Source of the DNA: Pseudoglutamicibacter albus
GTDB lineage: Bacteria; Actinomycetota; Actinomycetes; Actinomycetales; Micrococcaceae
Assembly (NCBI RefSeq): GCF_022346425.1
Contig: NZ_JAKRCW010000013.1
Location: 1-64,000 of the forward strand
DNA: 64,000 nucleotides
Direction: 5' to 3'
In this document: in pieces, positions 58,169 to 64,000 of the stretch
Layout: the number at the start of each line of letters is the position of its first letter
How positions within the stretch are numbered: position 1 is the stretch's first letter
Notes under the pieces: generated by a model
What the model was told of the DNA's origin: nothing
The model's input: the letters and a program-made list of their open reading frames with translations, nothing else
Databases searched by the model: none
Made by a program: the position numbers and the translations under genes

Positions 58169-58637
58169 GCGGCTGATACTTCGCCCGCCCCAGGATGGAG
58201 ATGAAGACGCCGTCTTCACTATCCATTCGGACCCAAGGACCTACCAGCATCGCCCTGAACTGGCGATGAAGAATCGCGAAGAAGCCTCCGAGCTGCTGGC
58301 CGCATGGCAGCGCAACTGGTCAGAGGACGGAATCGGCTACTTTGTCGTCACCCGCGATTCAGCCGACATCATCGGCTTCACCGGCCTGCGCTTCTCAGAA
58401 GAACAGGGCGAACAGGTGCTCAACCTCTACTACCGTTTTGCGCCCGAATCCCAAGGAAAGGGATACGCGGCCGAGGCCGCGGCCGCCGCCAGCGACTGGG
58501 CACGGCAGATGCACCCCGAGCGTCCAATTGTGGCGATCATCGATCCAAGCAACGCCCCGTCTGCCAAGCTGGCTGAAAAGCTCGGTCTACACTTGGAAAC
58601 TGCAGACCATGAACAAGGCCACCTGTACCGGCTTTGA
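58149..58637 (+). CDS. GNAT N-acetyltransferase (RimJ/RimL-like)
   Basis: Protein of 162 residues. TERLILRPPQDGDEDAVFTI at the start, YFVVTRDSADIIGFTGLRF in the middle, the acetyl-CoA pyrophosphate loop in RFAPESQGKGYAAEAAAAA, and DPSNAPSAKLAEKLGLHLE near the end match the Acetyltransf_3 family, which acetylates ribosomal proteins, other amines or drugs. GCGGAGGAAGG precedes the ATG at 58149. The start lies inside the RHH gene, so the two are cotranscribed and coupled. Its target is unknown; the layout recalls GNAT toxins paired with RHH antitoxins. Confidence 0.88.
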   Translation: MTALTTERLILRPPQDGDEDAVFTIHSDPRTYQHRPELAMKNREEASELLAAWQRNWSEDGIGYFVVTRDSADIIGFTGLRFSEEQGEQVLNLYYRFAPESQGKGYAAEAAAAASDWARQMHPERPIVAIIDPSNAPSAKLAEKLGLHLETADHEQGHLYRL

Positions 58638-58706
58638 GCACAACCCCTTGCAGGGCTTAGGCGTACTGGAACGCTGGCCGACGGCTGTTGAATAGCGCCA
58701 AATAAA

Positions 58707-58744
58707 AAGTCTCGGGACACCGCATAAGCGATGTCCCGAGACTT
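58707..58744 (-). terminator. Terminator of ssrA
   Basis: Perfect 13-base-pair stem (58707-58719 with 58732-58744) with a small inner CGC/GCG pair in the loop. On the minus strand it is followed by TTTTTATTTGG, a good U tract. It lies eight bases after the mature tmRNA end. Confidence 0.9.
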
Positions 58745-58751
58745 ATCAGAG

Positions 58752-59136
58752 TGGAGGCGGCGAGAATCGAACTCGCGTCCGATGTGGTGTTGCCAGGACT
58801 TCTCCGGGCGCAACACTGTTTCAGGGCTTCTCAGTCCCAGAGACCATCACCAGTGCAAGTGGTCTGTGGTTACCCTGTGGACTCAGCCGCTAGAAGTTGT
58901 CGCGAACACGCTCACGGCAAGCGTGCTCACCAGTGGCTACCTAGCTGACGTCAGAAAACCGGGGCGATAGCAACCCCGGGCTGACGGACTCGGTCACTGC
59001 AATTAGGCAGCGAGAGCGAAGTCAGTGCGCTTAGATTCGGCACTTATTGTTTTGCAGAGAACGTTAACGAGATGACTCTACATTCTCGGCCCGCTTCCCC
59101 TGTCGCGACTCACATCGTCGAAACCAAGTCGCCCCC
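58752..59136 (-). ncRNA. ssrA: tmRNA (transfer-messenger RNA)
   Basis: Rescues stalled ribosomes and tags their products for breakdown. The 5' end GGGGGCGACTTGG pairs with CGCCTCC near the 3' end, and the tRNA-like T-arm GCGAG-TTCGATT-CTCGC is clear. The tag reading frame from 59041 down to 59003 codes AESKRTDFALAA and a TAA stop, ending in the usual ALAA degron. The 3' CCA is not encoded. Length is about 385 bases. smpB, its protein partner, is 128 bases upstream on the same strand, and a strong terminator follows. Confidence 0.96.
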
Positions 59137-59217
59137 ATATTCAATTACCCCCACCCACCCAACCAACATCACACACAAAACTCGTGCGCCTGTCGGATGC
59201 CTCGGTGGGCTGAACAT

Positions 59218-59239
59218 TGCACTCACCGCGATGAGTGCA
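59218..59239 (-). terminator. Hairpin between smpB and ssrA
   Basis: Perfect eight-base-pair stem TGCACTCA/TGAGTGCA with a six-base loop, 25 bases after the smpB stop on the minus strand. No U tract follows. It could be a weak terminator or a processing site ahead of ssrA. Confidence 0.4.
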
Positions 59240-59264
59240 GGAATCTATACTACACGATGCTTCG

Positions 59265-59762
59265 CTAGGCGACACCCGCACGGCGGTTCCGTGCACGCAA
59301 CGCGCGCAGCGCCTCACGATTGTCCTGCTTCTCCTTCAAGGCGTGGCGTTTATCCCACTCCTTCTTACCGCGCACCAAAGCGATCTCTAACTTGGCGCGG
59401 CCCTCCTTGAAATACAGGCTCAGCGGCACAATCGTCAGTCCCGCCTCATCCACGCGGCGCTCGAGCTTCACAAGCTCCTTACGATGCAACAACAACTTCC
59501 TGCGCCGCCTCGCAGCATGATTAGTCCAGGAACCATTCAAGTACTCCGGGATATAGAGCAACTCAGCCCACAACTCACCCCGGTAAAAGGTGCAGAAACC
59601 CTCCGCGAGAGACGCCTTCCCCTCACGCAAAGACTTCACCTCAGTACCCGTCAAAACCATCCCGGCTTCATAGGTATCCAGGATCTCGTAATCATGCCGC
59701 GCCTTACGGTTGGTCGCGACCACGTGATTACGTTGATCTTTAGTCTTCTTCTTATTCGCCAT
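59265..59762 (-). CDS. smpB: SsrA-binding protein SmpB
   Basis: Partner of tmRNA in ribosome rescue, 165 residues. Features: [20 protein letters not shown] and [19 protein letters not shown], the OB-fold core with [20 protein letters not shown], and a basic C-terminal tail ([21 protein letters not shown]), which enters the mRNA channel. ATG at 59762. Next to ssrA, as in many Actinobacteria, and downstream of ftsE-ftsX-M23 peptidase. Confidence 0.96.
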   Translation of the reverse strand: MANKKKTKDQRNHVVATNRKARHDYEILDTYEAGMVLTGTEVKSLREGKASLAEGFCTFYRGELWAELLYIPEYLNGSWTNHAARRRRKLLLHRKELVKLERRVDEAGLTIVPLSLYFKEGRAKLEIALVRGKKEWDKRHALKEKQDNREALRALRARNRRAGVA

Positions 59763-59858
59763 GATTGATCAAGCTTAGCGAATCCCGTACCCCACCGCTG
59801 ACACGGCGGTGCTCTCCGGCCAATCGCTCACCCCACAAGCCGGGGCGTAGCTCGCCTG

Positions 59859-61304
59859 CTACCAGAGCAATCCGGCTGGGTTGCGGTGCTGGCCATCGAC
59901 CACCGTCTCAAAGTGCAAGTGGCAGCCCGTCGAGTTACCCGTGGTTCCAACGTAGCCGATCACCTGGCCCTGCTTGACCTGCTGCCCCACCCGAACCGCT
60001 GTGCGGGTCATGTGGTTGTAGTTGGTCGTCAACGCATGCCCGCGCACGATGTTGTGGTCAACAGACACGGTGATGCCGTGGCTGCCGTTCCAGCCTTCCT
60101 GCATGACGCGGCCGGAAGCCGAAGCAACAATTGGCGAGCCGCACGCTGAACCCCAGTCGATACCTGCGTGCAGGTAGCCGCCCAAGCCGCCATAATCAAT
60201 GGTCCCGGCAGGGGTTGGCCGCCATCCGAAACCTGAGGTGATCGGTCCACTCGCAGGCACTATGAGGCCCCAGGTTCCCTTCGAAACGGTCTTGGACGGC
60301 TTCGTGTTAGTTGTAGCAACCGTCGCCTTCTTTTGCGCGGCTTGAGCCTTAGCGCGCAACGCGGCAGCGTTCCTAGCCCGGCGCCGCTCTGCAGCAGCTG
60401 CCTCACGCTTAGCCCTCTCAGCGGCCTCTCGCGCCTTCCGGGCGCGCTCCTCCGCTTCACGCTTCAAACGTTCCTGGCGTTCCTTGATCGCTTGGTTGAT
60501 CTTCTGCTGTTCAGCCTTCTGATCTTCAAGCTGCTGATGCGCTTTGGACTTCGCGTCCTCAAGCTCGCTCTGCGCGCTCTCCGTATCAGCCAGCAACTTC
60601 TCCAGATCAGCCTTCGCCGCATCGGCGGCTTCACGCGCCTGTGTCTGACGCACGAGTGCGGCATCAGCTTGCTTCTTCAAACCAGCGATCTCATCTTCAA
60701 CAGCACTCAAACGGGCGGTAGCGTTACGCTGCTCCGCGCCGCGGCCCAGAAGTTCGTTGAGTTCACGGTTCTGGGCCCGAGCCAAACGCGAGGAAACCTC
60801 AACCGAGTTCGCCCACTTATTCAAATCATTGCCGCGCACCAACAACCCAAAATCGGAGCCTTCAAGCCCACCGGACTGATACGCGCGCGCCGCTAGCTGG
60901 CCGGTGAGCTTACGCTGTTCATCGGTCATGGCCTTGGTCTTCTCCTGGGCCTCAACCATTTCCGCACGGGATTTCTCCGCGGCCGCTAAACGCCCCTGGA
61001 GCTGCTGGACTTCCGAACGGGCAGCGGATTCGGCCGCCTCAGCGTCCTGCACCGCCTGCTCAGCCGAAGGAAGCCTGTCCTGGAACTTCCGCAGCTTCTC
61101 CCCGTTCTTCTGCAGCATCGCATTGACACTCTCGAGGTCCTTCTCGGTGCCTGCGATCTGTTTCTCGATGCGGTCCTTACGGTCATCAAGCTTGTCAGCG
61201 TTAGCCGGCACAATACCCAGCGATACTGTCAGGCCGGCCACCACACCAGCCGAAATCACCGCGGCGAGCTTGCCGCGGCCAGTCAGAGAAGCATCATGTT
61301 TCAT
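59859..61304 (-). CDS. M23 family murein peptidase with coiled coil
   Basis: Exported cell-wall hydrolase or activator, 481 residues from the ATG at 61304 (AAGGAC ten bases before). A signal peptide ends near ANA (residue 36). Residues about 38-325 form a long coiled coil (KDRIEKQIAGTEKDLESVNA and Arg/Glu/Ala-rich parts), and the C-terminal LytM/M23 domain has zinc motifs HAGIDWG and HLHFETV, with catalytic residues intact. Its place directly after ftsEX suggests it is the hydrolase or activator controlled by FtsEX, like EnvC or PcsB; this is inference from neighbours and domain order. Confidence 0.9.
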   Translation of the reverse strand: MKHDASLTGRGKLAAVISAGVVAGLTVSLGIVPANADKLDDRKDRIEKQIAGTEKDLESVNAMLQKNGEKLRKFQDRLPSAEQAVQDAEAAESAARSEVQQLQGRLAAAEKSRAEMVEAQEKTKAMTDEQRKLTGQLAARAYQSGGLEGSDFGLLVRGNDLNKWANSVEVSSRLARAQNRELNELLGRGAEQRNATARLSAVEDEIAGLKKQADAALVRQTQAREAADAAKADLEKLLADTESAQSELEDAKSKAHQQLEDQKAEQQKINQAIKERQERLKREAEERARKAREAAERAKREAAAAERRRARNAAALRAKAQAAQKKATVATTNTKPSKTVSKGTWGLIVPASGPITSGFGWRPTPAGTIDYGGLGGYLHAGIDWGSACGSPIVASASGRVMQEGWNGSHGITVSVDHNIVRGHALTTNYNHMTRTAVRVGQQVKQGQVIGYVGTTGNSTGCHLHFETVVDGQHRNPAGLLW

Positions 61305-61400
61305 AAGAGCTAACGTCCTTCCATAAAATGCCCCACTCGGAGAAGACATTCACCTTGTACGCAACGGCGCCAACAGAACTGGTTTCTGCGTGCACCCGAA

Positions 61401-62333
61401 CTAGACCTTCAAATAACGGCGCAGCGTTATAAGCGAACTCAAGCCGGCCAATACAACACCAATCAGAATCAACAGTGGCGCAAGCCAGAGCATCACGGAG
61501 GCGTCAATGAACGCGATCGTCGGATTAGCCACGGCCAACCGGTCCTGGATCACAAACTGGACAACCGCCCACAGAACACCCGACGCCAAGAGGCCACCGA
61601 GCGCTGCCGCGATCATGCCTTCAAGCACAAACGGCAACTGAATCAGCGTCTTCGAGGCACCCACCAGGCGCATAATCCCGGTCTCACGGCGGCGCGTGAA
61701 GGCCGAGAGACGAATGGTTGTAGCGATCAGCAGCACCGCAGTCACGATCATCACGATCGCAATCACGATCGCCACGATCGATGCCCCATTCATCAAAGAG
61801 AACACGCGTTCAAGGATCTGGCGTTGATCAGCAACCGAATCCACGCCGGCAACCGTGGAGAACCTCTCGTTGATGACCTCGTACTTCTCAGGGTCCGTCA
61901 ACTTGATCCGGTACGAACTCGGCAGCTGATCCGCTGTCACGTTCTCTGCCAGCGCGGTGCCGTCGTATTGCTCCCTGAAGTGCTTGAGAGCCTCGTCCTG
62001 AGACTCGAAATAGAACTCATCAACATACGGCTTCATGTCCGGCGACTTCAGGATCTCTTCGATGCTTTCCTTCTGAGCATCCGTCACCGAGGCAACATTG
62101 CCATCGCCATCCACCACGCAGTTACGCGAATCGGAAGAGGAGTTACACAGGTATACCGCTACCTGCACTTTGTCGTACCAGTAGCCCTTCATCTTCGAGA
62201 CCTGGGACTGCAACAGAATCGCAGACCCCACAAACGTCAACGAAACCAAGGTCACCAGAACAACCGAGACGATCATCGTCACGTTGCGACGAAGACCAGA
62301 GAAAATCTCTCCGAGAACGAAAGACAACCTCAC
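61401..62333 (-). CDS. ftsX: Cell division protein FtsX
   Basis: Membrane part of the FtsEX complex, 310 residues. One N-terminal helix ([20 protein letters not shown]), a large outside domain of about 130 residues, then three C-terminal helices, the last with [35 protein letters not shown] is the typical cytoplasmic loop. The extracellular part is where it touches a cell-wall hydrolase. The GTG at 62333 overlaps the ftsE stop by four bases (GTGA). Confidence 0.95.
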   Translation of the reverse strand: MRLSFVLGEIFSGLRRNVTMIVSVVLVTLVSLTFVGSAILLQSQVSKMKGYWYDKVQVAVYLCNSSSDSRNCVVDGDGNVASVTDAQKESIEEILKSPDMKPYVDEFYFESQDEALKHFREQYDGTALAENVTADQLPSSYRIKLTDPEKYEVINERFSTVAGVDSVADQRQILERVFSLMNGASIVAIVIAIVMIVTAVLLIATTIRLSAFTRRRETGIMRLVGASKTLIQLPFVLEGMIAAALGGLLASGVLWAVVQFVIQDRLAVANPTIAFIDASVMLWLAPLLILIGVVLAGLSSLITLRRYLKV

Positions 62334-63091
62334 AGCTCGTCCTCCTCAGAATCAAACGGCGCGAACGCCTGCGATGCTTGAGACGGGATCGCGGGCACGT
62401 CATCGCCCTTCGCGTGGTACACGCCGCCGTGCTCGTCGCGGATCACTTCCCCATTGGATAGCTCAATCACGCGCTTACGCATACGGTTGACGATCTCGTC
62501 ATCGTGGGTAGCCATCACCACTGTGGTGCCGTTCTGGTTGATCTTGTCCAAAATATCCACGATGCCGCGGCTGGTTTCCGGGTCGAGGTTACCCGTGGGC
62601 TCATCAGCCAAGAGGATCGCAGGGCGATTCACCACGGCGCGTGCAATCGCTACACGCTGCTGTTCACCACCCGAAAGCTCATGCGGCAGACGACCCCCCT
62701 TGCCTTCAAGGCCCACCATCTTCAAGACCTCAGGGACCGTCTGGCGGATCATGGCGCGGGAACGGCCAATCACCTGCATCGCGAACGCGACATTCTGAAA
62801 CACCGTCTTATTCGGCAACAGCCTGAAGTCCTGGAACACCACGCCAATATTGCGGCGTAGCTTAGGCACCTTCCACTGTGGGAGGCGATCAACATTGACA
62901 CCAGCAACGTGAACAGACCCGCGGGTTGTGCGCTCTTCACGCATCACCAAACGGATAAACGTCGATTTACCGGAACCCGATGCGCCCACCAGAAACGCGA
63001 AATCGCCGCGATCGATCTCCAGATCGACATCACGCAACGCCGGGTTATCAGGCGCGTCATAGACCTTAGTCACATGGTCAAAACGAATCAT
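62330..63091 (-). CDS. ftsE: Cell division ATP-binding protein FtsE
   Basis: ATPase of FtsEX, 253 residues: Walker [14 protein letters not shown] near residue 38, signature [14 protein letters not shown], Walker [14 protein letters not shown] and His switch MATHDDEI. The usual FtsE is about 229 residues; here an acidic tail ([11 protein letters not shown]) extends it. The ATG at 63091 fits the family start MIRFDHVTK; the frame runs to 63175 upstream without support. FtsEX couples division to septal wall cutting. Confidence 0.96.
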   Translation of the reverse strand: MIRFDHVTKVYDAPDNPALRDVDLEIDRGDFAFLVGASGSGKSTFIRLVMREERTTRGSVHVAGVNVDRLPQWKVPKLRRNIGVVFQDFRLLPNKTVFQNVAFAMQVIGRSRAMIRQTVPEVLKMVGLEGKGGRLPHELSGGEQQRVAIARAVVNRPAILLADEPTGNLDPETSRGIVDILDKINQNGTTVVMATHDDEIVNRMRKRVIELSNGEVIRDEHGGVYHAKGDDVPAIPSQASQAFAPFDSEEDEL

Positions 63092-63310
63092 TAAAGGCTC
63101 GCAACCGGAACCGGCCGTCGGCGCACGGCCCTCATGGTCCGGCGATGGGTCGGGGAAGCTCACGCCGAGTTTCAATCATAGATCGAAACTGTAACCATTT
63201 TGTGACCCATCCAGGCGTGTTGAGCTGGAACCTAGCTCATTCACACCAGAAATACAGCTTTGATGTGACCCGTCAGAATTTCACTGCACTGTTAGAGCTT
63301 CACCGCGTTT

Positions 63311-63847
63311 TTAGAAGTTCACCGTGCGTTGCTTGCCGGGTTCAGCGGCTGGCGCCTGGGTCATCGTCATCTTGTTGAAGTCGGGTCGTGCATTCTCACG
63401 CACACACGTCGCGATCGCCTTGACCGCGGGCTTCGGCGCAGTCGTGACCACGCGAATCAACTGTTCCCGGCCTTCGTATTCTGGTTCTTCAACCGTGCCA
63501 AGGCCTCGCCATGCCAGATGCCCACGCAACGCGTCAGCGACCTGTGCGCCACGGGTCTTCTCTCGCACGCCCGGCTGCGCGGCTTTCAGCGGGAAGCGCA
63601 CCACAATATAGAACTGCTCAGACTCCGGGACTTCCCGGTAACCGTCTTCGGCGCACTGCTGCGCGAACGCCGCCAGTAGCCGCTCCCCTTCTTCAGGCTC
63701 CACACTGTCCTGAACGATCGGGGTGTCCGATTCAAAACCGACCTTGCCTGCGTTCACCACAAACTGGCCAGTTTCTTCATCCCACCAGGCCTCACGGAAC
63801 AGCTGCGGTCCGGACTCTGGAATGTTATAAGCGCGAATGATCGGCAT
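63311..63847 (-). CDS. Unrecognised protein
   Basis: Protein of 178 residues, no family recognised. It is acidic and soluble, with no signal peptide or membrane helix. Recognisable stretches are FREAWWDEETGQFVVNAG, GERLLAAFAQQCAEDGYREV, EQFYIVVRFPLKA and a C-terminal Ala/Pro-rich end. GAGGAG precedes the ATG at 63847 with ideal spacing, and codon use resembles that of neighbours, so it looks real. It lies 16 bases after another gene on the same strand, so both may be in one transcript. A 219-base gap to ftsE contains nothing identifiable. Confidence 0.7.
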   Translation of the reverse strand: MPIIRAYNIPESGPQLFREAWWDEETGQFVVNAGKVGFESDTPIVQDSVEPEEGERLLAAFAQQCAEDGYREVPESEQFYIVVRFPLKAAQPGVREKTRGAQVADALRGHLAWRGLGTVEEPEYEGREQLIRVVTTAPKPAVKAIATCVRENARPDFNKMTMTQAPAAEPGKQRTVNF

Positions 63848-63863
63848 GATTCTCCTCGTTGCC

Positions 63864-64000
63864 CTAAGCCTTGACCATGGCCCGCCCTTGCGCGAACCGT
63901 TCCTCAACACGTCCATCAAACGGAGCCAGCTTCTGTCCCACTTGCTCCAGGAGCCCGGAGGCCTCACGTGACATCGCCGCAATCAACTGCCGCGGATAGC
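63864..64000 (-). CDS. C-terminal fragment of a gene entering from the right
   Basis: An open frame of 45 codons reaches the window edge on the minus strand and ends with TAG at 63864. The visible end reads PRQLIAAMSREASGLLEQVG, then a short helical segment finishing in QGRAMVKA. It looks like an amphipathic helix, perhaps the end of a TPM-domain or coiled-coil protein, but I cannot identify it. The gene continues outside the window. Confidence 0.55.
   Translation of the reverse strand, partial: YPRQLIAAMSREASGLLEQVGQKLAPFDGRVEERFAQGRAMVKA

Overview
The window reads as chromosome of a high-GC Gram-positive bacterium, most likely order Micrococcales and close to Micrococcaceae. The evidence is the fused 2-oxoglutarate decarboxylase/dehydrogenase Kgd, NucS in place of MutS/MutL, the SigR-RsrA pair, ribosomal protein bL37, a tmRNA tag AESKRTDFALAA, and frequent GTG/TTG starts. 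Species cannot be fixed from the sequence alone. Nearly everything is ordinary core genome. The clear accessory patch is 55.5-58.7 kb.

Left part (0-25 kb): an AI-2E type permease (5' end outside the window), a small zinc-ribbon-like protein divergent from nucS, then a long minus-strand run. In transcription order this run is argS, lysA, hom, thrC, thrB, rho, prfA, prmC, a Sua5/TsaC protein, wecA, two AtpI-type proteins, atpB-E-F-H-A-G-D-C and a DUF2550 protein. This is the order known from Mycobacterium (argS to atpC), except that rpmE is missing between rho and prfA. It joins lysine/threonine synthesis, transcription and translation termination, cell-wall lipid-carrier chemistry and ATP synthase.

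Middle part (24.6-46 kb): tRNA-Arg(CCG), an F420-reductase-like dinucleotide-binding protein, HrpA helicase (apparently leaderless), a HIT protein, and a zinc alcohol dehydrogenase with an unusual N-terminal extension. An iron-import operon efeUOB follows, behind a strong IdeR/DtxR-type box nested in a perfect inverted repeat. Next come Zur with a zinc ABC importer (znuA-znuC-znuB, very His-rich ZnuA), two CNNM/CorC-type membrane proteins and kgd.

Right part (46-64 kb): an SGNH-like protein, the 25-residue bL37, rsrA-sigR with a textbook SigR autoregulatory promoter, a DoxX-like protein, aroA-rsgA-hisN, two fluoride channel halves, a monooxygenase-like protein and putP. Then comes a decay zone in which a lipoprotein gene, an IS256-family transposase and a chromate transporter are fused as three pseudogenes. 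Directly beyond is an overlapping pair of RelB-like ribbon-helix-helix protein and GNAT acetyltransferase that is laid out like a toxin-antitoxin module. The window ends with ssrA (tmRNA), smpB, an M23 peptidase, ftsX, ftsE, an unrecognised gene and the 3' end of another gene.

I did not find a clearly new large system. The best leads are the RHH-GNAT pair, the iron-box/hairpin element before efeUOB, the disordered Asn/Arg/Asp-rich insertion in Rho, and the Cys-rich in-frame leader before zur.
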